Assembly (NCBI RefSeq): GCF_013044505.1
Contig: NZ_JABERD010000010.1
Span: forward strand, 38,759 to 102,758
Source of the DNA: Streptomyces sp. S3(2020)
GTDB lineage: Bacteria; Actinomycetota; Actinomycetes; Streptomycetales; Streptomycetaceae
Direction: 5' to 3'
DNA length: 64,000 nt
Of the stretch, positions 34,646 through 43,514 are shown in pieces. The first letter of the stretch is position 1. The number at the start of each line of letters is the position of its first letter. The notes under the pieces were generated by a model, which made no database searches, was not told the DNA's origin, and saw only the letters and a list, made by a program, of their open reading frames with translations. The position numbers and the translations under genes were made by a program.

Positions 34646-35371
34646 TCATCCGCGTTCGCGCAGGTACGCCTCCAGCTCGGCCGCCCCGGCCAGCATCGCC
34701 CGTCCGCGGGCGGACAGCCGGGCGTGCCAGTCCCGCAGGGTGGCCTCCAGGGGCTCCGGCCCGCCAGCCGCCCGTACCTGGGCGATCAGCGGGGCGATCC
34801 GCTCCAGCGGATAACCGCCGCGCCGGAGTTGATGGGCCAGCCGCACGTCCCGTACGTCGGCCTCGTCGTAGACGCGGTACCCGGTCCGCGGATCGCGGCG
34901 CGGATGTACCAGCCCGGCGCGCTCCCAGGTGCGCAGCGTCGCGGGCCGGATGCCGAGCCGGCCCGCCAGCGGCCCGATGAACCCCCCTGCGGACCGGGCC
35001 GCTTCGGAGGGCTCGGGCAGGGGCTCCAGGTCGCGCAGGGCGCGCTCCACGGCCTGGAGGGTGCGCCGGTCGTCGAGAAGCTGGGCGTGGCTCTCGTCGA
35101 TCAGCCGCAGCGCCTCCTGGGTCGCGTCCTGGTTCACGGCCCGCATGACCGACGCCGCCGTCCGGTGGCCGTGACCGGGCACCAGGGCGAGGAACGCCCG
35201 CAGCGCCCGCGCGTGCAGCGGGGTGTAGGTGCGGTAGCCGTGCGGAGTGCGACCGGCGGGCGGAAGGATGCCCGCCTCCTCGTAGTTCCTGACCGCCTGC
35301 GTGGACAGACCGTGCCCACGGGCCAGATCGACCGGCCTGAGTCGCTCACTGGTTTGAAGGTTTTTCCCCAT
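34646..35371 (-). CDS. Double-HTH MerR-family (TioE-type) regulator
   Basis: 241 residues from ATG 35371. Two MerR-type winged-helix motifs in one chain: residues about 11-50 (GLSTQAVRNYEEAGILPPAG, then HGYRTY) and about 145-190 (GIRPATLRTWERAGLVHPRR, then GYRVY), separated by a coiled dimerisation helix. This matches the TioE architecture described for thiocoraline producers. An upstream TTG (35413) is in frame. Only 58 bases separate it from the divergent esterase-like gene, so it probably controls both promoters. The effector is unknown; no metal-binding Cys is present. Confidence 0.82.
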   Translation of the reverse strand: MGKNLQTSERLRPVDLARGHGLSTQAVRNYEEAGILPPAGRTPHGYRTYTPLHARALRAFLALVPGHGHRTAASVMRAVNQDATQEALRLIDESHAQLLDDRRTLQAVERALRDLEPLPEPSEAARSAGGFIGPLAGRLGIRPATLRTWERAGLVHPRRDPRTGYRVYDEADVRDVRLAHQLRRGGYPLERIAPLIAQVRAAGGPEPLEATLRDWHARLSARGRAMLAGAAELEAYLRERG

Positions 35372-35416
35372 GCTCCTGCTGATATCGCGAGAAAGTCTCA
35401 ACCGAAAGTTCAACGA

Positions 35417-35422
35417 TAGCGT
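35417..35422 (+). promoter_or_regulatory. -10 box TAGCGT, likely leaderless start
   Basis: TAGCGT ends 7 bases before ATG 35430; the gap with the MerR-type gene also contains the near-repeats ACTTTC...ACTTTC (minus strand) that may bind the regulator. Confidence 0.45.
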
Positions 35423-35429
35423 TTAAGGC

Positions 35430-36635
35430 ATGGCTACTGACTTCAAAGGCGCCGTTCACGCCGTCGATGCCGCCGCCGTCATGGGGCTGCTCCCGGCCCG
35501 GCCGCGGCTGCTCGCCCTGGGGGAGCCCACCCACGGCGAGGACGTCCTGCTCGACCTGCGCAACGACCTCTTCCGGCAACTCGTCGAAGAGGAGGGCTAC
35601 CGGACGATCACGATCGAGAGCGACTGCCTGAAGGGCCTGGTCGTGGACGCGTACGTCACCACGGGCGCGGGCACCCTCGACGAGGCCATGGAGCACGGAT
35701 TCAGCCACGGCTTCGGCGCCTCCGCGGCCAACCGCGAACTCGTGCGCTGGATGCGCGCCCACAACGAGGGCCGCCCCGTGTCCGAACGGCTGCGCTTCGC
35801 CGGATTCGACGGCCCCCTGGAGATCACCGGCGCCGAAAGCCCCCGGCAGGCCCTCACCGCACTCCACGGCTGTCTGTCGGCCGGGGTCGACGCGGACCAG
35901 CTCCCGTGCACCGCGGAGACACTCGACCGTCTGCTCGGCACCGACGACCGGTGGACCGACCCCGCCGTGATGATGGACCCCACCCGGTCCGTGGGGCAGT
36001 CGGCCGAGGCCGGTCGGCTGCGACTGCTCGCCGACGACCTCGTCGCCCTGCTCGACGCCCACACCCCGCACCTGATCGAGGCGACCTCGCGATACGACTG
36101 GGACCGCGCGCGCCTGTACGGACGTACCGCCGTCGGCCTGCTGCGCTACCACTTCTGGATGGCCGACACCTCACCGGGCCGGATGACCCGGCTGCTGGGC
36201 CTGCGGGATTCGATGATGGCCGACAACCTGCTCGCCCTCGCCGAACGCACCCCGGTGCTGGTCTTCGCCCACAACGCCCATCTCCAGCGGGAGAAGAGCT
36301 CGATGCGCATGTGGGACCACCCGCTGCTGGAGTGGTGGAGTGCCGGTGCGATCGTGAGCGCCCGCCTGGGCGAGGAGTACGCCTTCCTGGCTACGGCCCT
36401 CGGCACGATCCGGCACCACGGCGTGGACACCCCGCCCCCGGACACCGTCGAAGGACTCCTGTACGCGCTCCCGGAGGACCGCTGTGTCATCGACCCCGCC
36501 CGGCTGGCCGCCACCCTCGCCGACGCATGGCCCGCTCCCCGGGTGTCCCCCTACTACGGCTACGCCTCCCTCGACCCGGCGCACCTGGCCGTGACCGACG
36601 GGATCGTCTTCATCAAGGACGTTCCCCGGACCTAG
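35430..36635 (+). CDS. Erythromycin-esterase-family protein
   Basis: 401 residues. Core signature LLALGEPTHGEDVLLDLRNDLFRQLVEE with the catalytic His and Glu, ITIESDC, a DYNRARLYGRT-like helix (YDWDRARLYGR), MADNLLAL and VFAHNAHLQRE with a second conserved His. Ere-type enzymes open macrolide lactones, but most actinobacterial members are uncharacterised, so resistance is only one option. Controlled in all likelihood by the adjacent double-HTH MerR regulator. No signal peptide: cytoplasmic. Confidence 0.88.
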   Translation: MATDFKGAVHAVDAAAVMGLLPARPRLLALGEPTHGEDVLLDLRNDLFRQLVEEEGYRTITIESDCLKGLVVDAYVTTGAGTLDEAMEHGFSHGFGASAANRELVRWMRAHNEGRPVSERLRFAGFDGPLEITGAESPRQALTALHGCLSAGVDADQLPCTAETLDRLLGTDDRWTDPAVMMDPTRSVGQSAEAGRLRLLADDLVALLDAHTPHLIEATSRYDWDRARLYGRTAVGLLRYHFWMADTSPGRMTRLLGLRDSMMADNLLALAERTPVLVFAHNAHLQREKSSMRMWDHPLLEWWSAGAIVSARLGEEYAFLATALGTIRHHGVDTPPPDTVEGLLYALPEDRCVIDPARLAATLADAWPAPRVSPYYGYASLDPAHLAVTDGIVFIKDVPRT

Positions 36636-36675
36636 CGCCCGCGTCACGCCCCCGATGCCCTGCCGGGCCTCGATG

Positions 36676-37584
36676 TCACTCCGTGCGCGCGCGAAGGCGC
36701 CGCAGCATGCGGGGGTCGGTGAAGCCGACCGAGCGGGCTGCCGCGTCGACGGTGGCGCCGTGGCTGATGAGGTGCTGGGCGCGTTCGAGACGGAGGGTCT
36801 GCTGGTAGCGGAGGGGGGTGAGGCCGGTGGCACGGGTGAAGAGGCGGGTGAGGGTGCGTTCGCTGACGCCGACGGCCGTGGCCAGGGCGGGCAGGGGCAG
36901 TGGCCGGTCGAAGCGGGTGTCGATGAGGTCCTGGGCGTGGTGCACGGTGTCGTCGAGATGCGAGCGGTGCCGGAACATCGCGCTGGACTGCGGCTCGTGC
37001 CCGTTGCGGCGGGCGTAGACGACCATGTCCCGGGCCACCTGCGCGGCGAGGGCGGGGCCGTGCCGGCCGGCGACCAGATGCAGGGCCAGGTCGATGCCGC
37101 TGGCGATGCCGGCCGAGGTGATCACACGGTCGTCGGAGGTGAACAGGACGTCGCGGACGACGAGCGCGCCGGGGTGGCGCGCGGCCAGCTCGTCCTGCAC
37201 GTCGTGATGGGTGGTGCAGCGCCGGCCCTTGAGCAGCCCGGCCCGCCCGAGCGCCTCCGCGCCGGCGCAGACGCTGGCCACCGTTCCGCCCGCGGCGTGG
37301 TGGTCGCGGAGGACCTGGAGGGTGGCGGCGCCGATGGCGGGCGAGGCGGCGAGGGTGGCGGCACGCCAGCCGGGCACCACGATCAGGTCCTGGGGTCCGA
37401 GTTCGGGCCAGTCGAGGCCGGTCACCACGGGCAGTCCCTGGGCGGTGGGGACCTCGGGCCGCTCGGCGACGTAGGTGAGGGTGTACGGGTGCCCGAAGTC
37501 GGCGGCCGTGGAGAAGACCTGCGCGGGACCGGCCAGGTCCAGCAGATGGACTCCGGGCACCAGGAAGAAGACGACGTGGCTCAC
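36676..37584 (-). CDS. GlxA-type regulator (DJ-1/PfpI + AraC HTH)
   Basis: 302 residues. DJ-1/PfpI domain (about 1-175: LVPGVHLLDLAGPAQVF, VASVCAGAEALG) and AraC-type HTH pair (VGVSERTLTRLFTRATGLTP, VDAAARSVGFTDPRMLRRL). GTG 37584. It sits 10 bases behind the isochorismatase-like gene in the same direction, so the two are probably one operon; this pairing of a cysteine hydrolase with a GlxA-type regulator recurs in actinobacteria. A second paralogue is at 10275-11219. Confidence 0.9.
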   Translation of the reverse strand: MSHVVFFLVPGVHLLDLAGPAQVFSTAADFGHPYTLTYVAERPEVPTAQGLPVVTGLDWPELGPQDLIVVPGWRAATLAASPAIGAATLQVLRDHHAAGGTVASVCAGAEALGRAGLLKGRRCTTHHDVQDELAARHPGALVVRDVLFTSDDRVITSAGIASGIDLALHLVAGRHGPALAAQVARDMVVYARRNGHEPQSSAMFRHRSHLDDTVHHAQDLIDTRFDRPLPLPALATAVGVSERTLTRLFTRATGLTPLRYQQTLRLERAQHLISHGATVDAAARSVGFTDPRMLRRLRARTE

Positions 37585-37594
37585 GATTCGGTCA

Positions 37595-38197
37595 TCATGC
37601 CGGAAGACCGGCCGCGGCTTCCAGCTCGTCGACCGTGGCGATGGTGGCGAAGCGTCCGGCGAGCGCGTACTCGGTACGGCGGACGACCTCCTCGGCGGGC
37701 AGGGTGCGGGGGTCGGCGAGCAGTGCGGCGACGCTCTGGTCCTCGGGGGCGTCGCGGTGCGCGATGGGGTTGGTGGCGGTCGCGTCGACGACGAAGGTGA
37801 CCTGGTATCCGAGGTCGCTCCCGACGCGGGCGGTGGTCTCCACGCACTGCTCGGTGCGGATGCCGCAGACGGTGAGCTCGCGGATGCCGCGCTCGGTGAG
37901 GAGCAGTTGCAGGTTGGTGGTGGTGAAGGCGTTGTGCGAGGTCTTGTGGATCAGGGGTTCGTCGTCCGTCGGCGGCTCGACCTCCGCCAGCAGCCGCACC
38001 TGGCCCAGGGCCGGGTCGAAGACACCGCCGGTGCCGGGCTCGGAGTGCAGTACCCACACCACCTGGTCGCCGGCCTGCCGGGCGAGCCGGACCAGACGGT
38101 TCACCTTGTCGGCGATCTTCGGGTCGGAAATGGTCTCCCACAGCGGCCGGGCGCGGAAGGACTCCTGGACGTCGATGACGATCAGTGCTCGGGTCAT
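37595..38197 (-). CDS. Isochorismatase-like cysteine hydrolase
   Basis: 200 residues. Catalytic triad visible as Asp9 (LIVIDVQE), Lys85 (IHKTSHNAF) and Cys118 (TEQCVETT), with the family cis-peptide region CGIRTEQC. The family includes isochorismatase, nicotinamidase and N-carbamoyl hydrolases; substrate open. ATG 38197 has CAGTCT 6 bases upstream and no clear ribosome binding site. First gene of the pair with the GlxA-type regulator. Confidence 0.9.
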   Translation of the reverse strand: MTRALIVIDVQESFRARPLWETISDPKIADKVNRLVRLARQAGDQVVWVLHSEPGTGGVFDPALGQVRLLAEVEPPTDDEPLIHKTSHNAFTTTNLQLLLTERGIRELTVCGIRTEQCVETTARVGSDLGYQVTFVVDATATNPIAHRDAPEDQSVAALLADPRTLPAEEVVRRTEYALAGRFATIATVDELEAAAGLPA

Positions 38198-38266
38198 GTG
38201 CCAAGACTGGCCCGCGCGGGTGCGCCGAGGACAGGCCGCATCGGGTCCGGCAGCGGACCGATCCGG

Positions 38267-38785
38267 TCAGGGGTGACGCCTTCGGTCCTCCGACGGGACG
38301 GGCACGGCCGCGCTCTCCTCCTCCCTCACGCGCCCGGCGAGTTTCGCGATGCGCGCCTTCTTCGTGGTGATGGCGCGGGTGAGCAGACGCAGGTGCGTGG
38401 CGGATTCGGGCACGGTGGCCTCCAGTTCCGCGAGCCGGCGCTGCTCCCTGGCGAGCCGGGTCCTGAGGCGTGCGGCCGGGTCCGGGGGTGGGGGCGGGGT
38501 CGGCGCGTTGAAGACGACGTTGTGCCGGGGGTGTTCCGCGCGGACGGCCTGGCGCTCGGCTGCCTCCGGGTCGTCGGGATAGTCGATCCGCACGGCGATG
38601 ACGAGCGATCTCCAGGGCTGTTCGCGCAGATGCGTGCGTATCCGGGTGAGCGGGCAGATCGTGATCCCGACGTAGAGCAGGCCCTCGGGGCCGTACAGCC
38701 GATACAGCGCGGTGCGCCCCGCGGTGTGCAGACTGCCTTCCTCGTCGAACAGGCCGCGCAGGAACTGCGCGTCGACATCGGCCAT
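38267..38785 (-). CDS. GIY-YIG nuclease-domain protein
   Basis: 172 residues. A GIY-YIG-like core at about 25-85: ALYRLYGPEGLLYVGIT supplies the two Tyr strands, then RIRTHLREQPW with the conserved Arg, and a Glu in the AAERQAVRAEHPRHN helix. A C-terminal coiled coil (about 105-160) follows a poly-Pro linker. In Streptomyces such proteins accompany conjugative or plasmid-maintenance genes, but nothing mobile is visible here. Whether it cleaves DNA is untested; the key residues appear to be present. Confidence 0.75.
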   Translation of the reverse strand: MADVDAQFLRGLFDEEGSLHTAGRTALYRLYGPEGLLYVGITICPLTRIRTHLREQPWRSLVIAVRIDYPDDPEAAERQAVRAEHPRHNVVFNAPTPPPPPDPAARLRTRLAREQRRLAELEATVPESATHLRLLTRAITTKKARIAKLAGRVREEESAAVPVPSEDRRRHP

Positions 38786-38864
38786 GACGTGCCCCCGACT
38801 TCACTCGCCTGTCTCCACGGTGGCACGCGGGTCTGACAACGAGACGCTCCCGCGGCCGGAGCCC

Positions 38865-38896
38865 CCGATACATCGGATGAGTGAGGTTCGTATCGG
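38865..38896. promoter_or_regulatory. CCGATAC-type motifs upstream of GH95 gene
   Basis: CCGATACATCGG (38865-38876, a near palindrome) and CGTATCGG (38889-38896) carry the same GATAC/GTATC core as the perfect palindrome at the GH95 start site about 120 bases downstream. They may be auxiliary operators for the same regulator. Confidence 0.4.
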
Positions 38897-38974
38897 AGCA
38901 GCTCGGGCGTACCTCGGGACCCATCTCCCTCTGTCTGTTTCAGTTATGGCCGGATTCCATCACTGTAAGGGTTC

Positions 38975-39003
38975 TTGACAGTTGCATGACGCATGCCTAC
39001 GTT
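38975..39003 (+). promoter_or_regulatory. Sigma-70-type promoter of GH95 locus
   Basis: TTGACA (38975-38980), a 17-base spacer and TACGTT (38998-39003): a near-consensus housekeeping promoter, rare in such GC-rich sequence. Transcription would begin near 39010, inside the palindrome at 39007-39025. Confidence 0.65.
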
Positions 39004-39006
39004 CCC

Positions 39007-39025
39007 CGATACACCCGATGTATCG
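39007..39025. promoter_or_regulatory. Palindromic operator at GH95 transcription start
   Basis: CGATACA, five bases, TGTATCG: a perfect 7+7 inverted repeat directly behind the -10 box, where a bound repressor would block initiation. No regulator gene is adjacent, so the repressor (LacI, GntR or ROK type by symmetry) lies elsewhere. Confidence 0.6.
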
Positions 39026-39053
39026 ATGATCCCTTCAGATCAGGAGGACGACG

Positions 39054-41378
39054 ATGACCTCGCAGTCGGGGAAGACCTCACCCATGCCCCGCCGAGCCGT
39101 ATTAGGCACCGCGCTGGGGGGCGCGGCAGCAGCGGCCCTGCCCGGGACGGCCCACGCCGAATCGCCCGAACGGCTCGCACCGACAGGGCGGTCCGGCGGC
39201 GAAGGCCGCCCCTGGAGACTCCGCGACACCATGACCACCGACCGTGCCTGGGAAGACTTCCTGCGCGGTCAGGACCTGCTCTGGAGCAGGCTGCCCACCC
39301 TCTGGTACGAGGGCCCGTTCCTCGGTGACGGCCTGCTCGGCACCATGGTCTACCAGGAGCCCGGCGCCCAGCAGATCCGCTTCACCGTCCAGCACGCCCG
39401 CGTCCAGGACCACCGGCCCGAGTTCGGCAGCGGCTGGGGCACCGCCCGCCTCCCCGTCGGCCACCTCACCCTCGAACCCGTCGGCACCATCACCGCCGTC
39501 GACTGGCGACTGAGCCTGTGGAACGCCGAACTCACCGGCACGCTCACCACCACCGCGGGCACCCTCACCCTCTCCGCCCTCATCCACGACGAGGTCCTCG
39601 CCGTCCGCGTGACGGCCGACGGCGACGAAGCCCCCACCTGGACCTTCCACCCCGAGGAAGCCATCAGCCCCCGGAAGATCCAGGAGGCGCCGCCCGCCGG
39701 CTACACCCCCAACCCGCCCTGGACCCTCCGCACCACCACCGACGGCACCGAACAGACGCTCCAGCCCCTCACCGGCGGCGGGCAGACCGCGACCTCCTAC
39801 CGTCGTACCGGAGACGACCTCCTGCTCAGCGTCGGCCACAGCTTCCCCTCCGCCACTGCGGCCGAGGCCGACTCGCTGCGCAACCTCCGACGCGCCCCGT
39901 CGTACGACGTCCTCAGACGACGGCACATCCGGTGGTGGCACGCGTTCTACCGGAAGAGCTTCATCTCGTTCCCCGATCAGCGGATCCAGAGCTTCCACTG
40001 GATCCAGCTGTACAAGGTCGCCTGCGCCAGCCGTGCGGGCGGCCCCGTCATGGCCACCTCCGGTCCCTGGCTGGAGCCGACACCATGGCCCGCGGTCTGG
40101 TGGAACCTCAACGTCCAGCTGGAGTACTGGCTCATCCACGGCTCCAACCACCTGGAACTCGACGCACTCGCCACCACCCTGCGCCAGAACCAGGAACAGC
40201 TGATCGCCAACGTGCCCGCCGCCTACCGCTCCGACAGCTCCGGCGTCGGCCGCAGCTCCGACATGTTCGCCAACCGCACCGTGGGCAGGCCCGGCACCGG
40301 CGCCGAGACCGGCGATCTGACCTGGGCGCTGCACAACGTCTGGCTGTCGTACCGGCACACCATGGACACGTCGCTGCTGCGCGACACGATCTACCCGGTA
40401 CTGCGCCGGGCCATCAACTACTACCTGCACTTCCTCACCCCGGGCAGCGACGGCAGACTCCACCTGCCGAGCACGCTCTCGCCCGAATACCCGGTGGTGC
40501 CGCCACAGGACACCAACTACGACCTGGCGCTGGTCCGCTGGGGCTGCCGGACACTCATCGACTCCGCCGAACTGCTCGGCATCGACGACGAGTCGGCCCC
40601 GCGCTGGCACGAGACGCTGGCCCGGCTCACGCCGTACCCGGTCGACGGCAACGGCTTCATGATCGGCGCCGACACCCCGTACGCCCAGTCCCACCGCCAC
40701 TACTCGCACCTGCTGATGGTGTACCCGCTGTACCTCGTCAACTGGGACCAGCCCGAACACCGGGACCTCATCACACGGTCCGTGGTCCACTGGCACGCGC
40801 TGGCCGGAGCCCACCGCGGCTACAGCTACACCGGTGCCGCGTCGATCTACGCGATGACCGGCGACGGCGACACCGCGCTCGGCTACCTGCGGAAGTTCTT
40901 CGACACCGGCACCCGCTTCCCCTGCCGGCCCAACACCCACTACACCGAGGCCGGTCCGGTGATCGAGACACCGCTGTCCGCCTCGCAGTCCCTGCACGAC
41001 ATGTTCTGCCAGAGCTGGGGCGGCGTCATCCGCGTCTTCCCGGCCGTCCCGTCCGCCTGGGCGGACCTCACCCTGCACGACTTCCGCACCCAAGGCGCCT
41101 TTCTGGTCAGCGCGGTCCGCAAGGCCGGGACCACTCGGTTCATCCGGGTCAAGAGCCTGGCGGGCGAGCCGCTCAAGCTCCGCCACGGCATCGGCGGAAC
41201 CCTCACCGTGCTCCTCGACGACGGCACCCCGGCGCACACCGAGGACCTGGGCGACGGCACCCTCGCCATCGACCTGCCCGAGGGCCGCGAGGTGCTCGTC
41301 CACCCCGGCCGCCGCCCCGACCTGGTCATCGCGCCCGTCGCCATCAGCGAACCGGGCCCGGCTTGGGGCCTGCCGTAG
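39054..41378 (+). CDS. TAT-exported GH95-type glycoside hydrolase (alpha-L-fucosidase-like)
   Basis: 774 residues. TAT-like signal (MPRRAVLGTALGGAAAAALPGTAHA), then an N-terminal beta domain (about 50-270) and an (alpha/alpha)6 barrel: WLEPTPWPAVWWNLNVQLEYW, LPSTLSPEYP with a candidate acid Glu, and YAQSHRHYSHLLMVYPL. Best match by memory is GH95 (alpha-1,2-L-fucosidase or alpha-L-galactosidase). The ribosome binding site is very strong (AGGAGG). First gene of a GH95-GH97-GH88 run that together would trim side chains of plant pectin or arabinogalactan. Confidence 0.82.
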   Translation: MTSQSGKTSPMPRRAVLGTALGGAAAAALPGTAHAESPERLAPTGRSGGEGRPWRLRDTMTTDRAWEDFLRGQDLLWSRLPTLWYEGPFLGDGLLGTMVYQEPGAQQIRFTVQHARVQDHRPEFGSGWGTARLPVGHLTLEPVGTITAVDWRLSLWNAELTGTLTTTAGTLTLSALIHDEVLAVRVTADGDEAPTWTFHPEEAISPRKIQEAPPAGYTPNPPWTLRTTTDGTEQTLQPLTGGGQTATSYRRTGDDLLLSVGHSFPSATAAEADSLRNLRRAPSYDVLRRRHIRWWHAFYRKSFISFPDQRIQSFHWIQLYKVACASRAGGPVMATSGPWLEPTPWPAVWWNLNVQLEYWLIHGSNHLELDALATTLRQNQEQLIANVPAAYRSDSSGVGRSSDMFANRTVGRPGTGAETGDLTWALHNVWLSYRHTMDTSLLRDTIYPVLRRAINYYLHFLTPGSDGRLHLPSTLSPEYPVVPPQDTNYDLALVRWGCRTLIDSAELLGIDDESAPRWHETLARLTPYPVDGNGFMIGADTPYAQSHRHYSHLLMVYPLYLVNWDQPEHRDLITRSVVHWHALAGAHRGYSYTGAASIYAMTGDGDTALGYLRKFFDTGTRFPCRPNTHYTEAGPVIETPLSASQSLHDMFCQSWGGVIRVFPAVPSAWADLTLHDFRTQGAFLVSAVRKAGTTRFIRVKSLAGEPLKLRHGIGGTLTVLLDDGTPAHTEDLGDGTLAIDLPEGREVLVHPGRRPDLVIAPVAISEPGPAWGLP

Positions 41379-41430
41379 CCGGTCGACACGGCGTTCACCC
41401 GATCTCACCTCGTCAACAGGGAGGATTCCC

Positions 41431-43332
41431 ATGGCGGTTCCGATCAGGACCGCGGCTGCCGCACTGTGCGCCGGGCTGGTGGCCACCCTTCTCACGACGG
41501 TCCCCGCGCGGGCCGGACAGAGCGAGCACACCTGGACCGTGTCCGGCCCCGGGCGGGCCGAGACACACGCACCTCACGCGCGGATATCCCTGGACGACTC
41601 GAACGGCACGGTCAGCCTCTCCGTGACCCGCGACGGCCGTACGGTCGTCGAGCCGTCGCCCGTCGGTATCGTCACCGAACAGGCCGACCTCTCCCAGGAC
41701 CTGCGCTTCCTGCACCGCAAGGACCGCCTCGTGGACGAGCGGTACCGGACCAGGTCCGGGAAGCGACTGGACCGCCGGGCCCTCATGAACGAAACGCGAC
41801 TGTCGTTCGCCACGGCCTCGGGTGCCCGGCTCGACCTCGTCGTCCGCGCCTCCGCCGACGGCGTCGCCTACCGGTACGTCCTGCCCGCCGGCCTCGGTGA
41901 CGTCCTCACCGAGACCTCCGCGTTCCGCCTTCCGCCGGACGCGACCGCGTGGCTCAGCACCTACCGGGTCGACAACGAAGGCCAGTTCGCCCAGTACACC
42001 GCGGCGACGGCCCCCACCGCCGACTACTCGCCCCAGGCCCTGTTCGCCACGGACGGCGGCTACACCCTCCTCGCCGAGTCCGACCTCACCGGCACCTACT
42101 CGGGCGCCCGCCTCGCCCACGACCGAGGCACCGGAACCTACCGGATCAAGCTCGCCGACGACCGCGTACAGACCACCGGCGCCCTCGCCACCCCCTGGCG
42201 CGCCATGGTCACCGGCGACCTCGCCACCGTCACCCGCTCCACCTTCACCGACGACCTGGCGCCGGCTTCCAAGGTCACCGACACCAGCTGGATTCGACCC
42301 GGCACCGTCCTGTGGACCTGGCTCGCCGGCGGCCGCACCGCCGGCCAGAGCCTCACCGCGCAGAAGGCCTACGTCGACTACGCCGCCGAACGCGGCTGGC
42401 CCTACGAGGCGGTGGACGCGGGCTGGTACTTCAAGTCCGACGAGTGGGACACCACCGACCCGAACTGGCAGACCGACAGCTGGCTCCCCGAACTCGTCGA
42501 GTACGCGCGGGCCAAGGGCGTCGGCATCATCGTCTGGATCCACCAACGCGACCTCGACACCCCCGAGGAACGCGCCCAGTGGCTGCCCACACTCGAACGC
42601 TGGGGCGTCAAGGGAGTCAAGATCGACTTCATGAACTCCGAGGCCCAGTCCATGCTCCAGTGGTACGACGCCATCCTCAGGGAGACGGCCGCCCACCACC
42701 TCATGGTCGACTTCCACGGCTCCACCGTCCCCAAGGGCATGCAACGCACCTGGCCCCAGGTCATGACCCTGGAGGGCGTCGCAGACGAGGAGAAGCGCAC
42801 CAACACCGCCGCCCACCTCACCACCCTGCCCTTCACCCGCAACGTCATCGGCTCCATGGACTTCACCCCCGGCGCCTTCCAGCGCGTCGGCCTGCGCCCC
42901 AACTCCGACGCGGCCGAGACCGGACTCGCCGTCGTCTACGAGTCGGGCCTCCAGATGTACGCCGGCACACCGCAGTCGTACGACGACCGGCCCCTCGCCC
43001 GCGCCTTCTACGACCAGCTCCCCGCCGCCTGGGACGACACCCGGCTGCTCGCCGGCCACCCCGGCCAGGAGGCCGTTCTCGCCCGCCGTGACGGAGACCG
43101 CTGGTTCCTGGGCGGGGTGTACGCCGGTGCCGCCCGCACCGCCGAGGTGCCGCTCACGATCGGCGCCGGACGATGGCTGGTCGAGACGGTCCGCGACGGC
43201 GCCGGCGGACTCGTCGAGGACCGCCAGATCCTGCGCGGCGGCGACACGCTCGCCATCGACGTCACCGACAACGGCGGCTTCGCCGGCATCGCCTGCCGAT
43301 GGCGTCCGGGAATCTCCACCTGCCACCGCTGA
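41431..43332 (+). CDS. Secreted GH97 glycoside hydrolase
   Basis: 633 residues with a Sec signal peptide (AAAALCAGLVATLLTTVPARA). N-terminal beta-sandwich (about 30-280), a TIM barrel (about 285-540: AVDAGWYF, VKIDFMNSE, VDFHGSTVPKGMQRTWP, EGVADEEKR) and a C-terminal beta domain. An Asp at the VKIDFM position is the nucleophile of retaining GH97 alpha-galactosidases, while inverting alpha-glucosidases use Glu residues elsewhere, so an alpha-galactosidase role is favoured. AGGGAGG precedes ATG 41431. It follows the GH95 gene by 52 bases and is followed by a hairpin. Confidence 0.85.
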   Translation: MAVPIRTAAAALCAGLVATLLTTVPARAGQSEHTWTVSGPGRAETHAPHARISLDDSNGTVSLSVTRDGRTVVEPSPVGIVTEQADLSQDLRFLHRKDRLVDERYRTRSGKRLDRRALMNETRLSFATASGARLDLVVRASADGVAYRYVLPAGLGDVLTETSAFRLPPDATAWLSTYRVDNEGQFAQYTAATAPTADYSPQALFATDGGYTLLAESDLTGTYSGARLAHDRGTGTYRIKLADDRVQTTGALATPWRAMVTGDLATVTRSTFTDDLAPASKVTDTSWIRPGTVLWTWLAGGRTAGQSLTAQKAYVDYAAERGWPYEAVDAGWYFKSDEWDTTDPNWQTDSWLPELVEYARAKGVGIIVWIHQRDLDTPEERAQWLPTLERWGVKGVKIDFMNSEAQSMLQWYDAILRETAAHHLMVDFHGSTVPKGMQRTWPQVMTLEGVADEEKRTNTAAHLTTLPFTRNVIGSMDFTPGAFQRVGLRPNSDAAETGLAVVYESGLQMYAGTPQSYDDRPLARAFYDQLPAAWDDTRLLAGHPGQEAVLARRDGDRWFLGGVYAGAARTAEVPLTIGAGRWLVETVRDGAGGLVEDRQILRGGDTLAIDVTDNGGFAGIACRWRPGISTCHR

Positions 43333-43480
43333 GCGCTCCGCTGGATGAGCGGTGATGTGCCGTCGTTCGGCTGTGGCGCCGTCGTGGCTGGTCGCGCCCG
43401 CGCGGCGGTAGCCGCACATCGATACCGCCCCGCGCCCCTTCGGGGCGCGGCCGAACCGGAGCGGACTTCGCCCGACCCGC
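43333..43480. repeat. Copy of a widespread Streptomyces intergenic repeat
   Basis: The gap after the GH97 gene holds, on the minus strand, a GGGGCGCGG hairpin, then GCGG-(T)ATCGATGTGCGGCT, ACCGCCGCG, GCGCGACCAGCCACGACG. I recognise this order from many Streptomyces intergenic regions. It is non-coding and ends transcription units; recognition is from memory, without a search. Confidence 0.55.
43430..43450. terminator. CTTCG-loop hairpin after GH97 gene
   Basis: CCGCGCCCC, TTC, GGGGCGCGG: a 9-bp stem closed by the extra-stable C(UUCG)G turn. It would end or attenuate transcription between the GH97 and GH88 genes. Confidence 0.7.
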
Positions 43481-43514
43481 TTGGCACCCCCAACTCCCGT
43501 CCGGAAGGACAGAC

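Noticed and set aside
38244..38259. GGTCCG-GCAG-CGGACC hairpin as terminator of the GIY-YIG gene
   Set aside because: Only six base pairs in very GC-rich DNA; similar hairpins occur by chance throughout the window.
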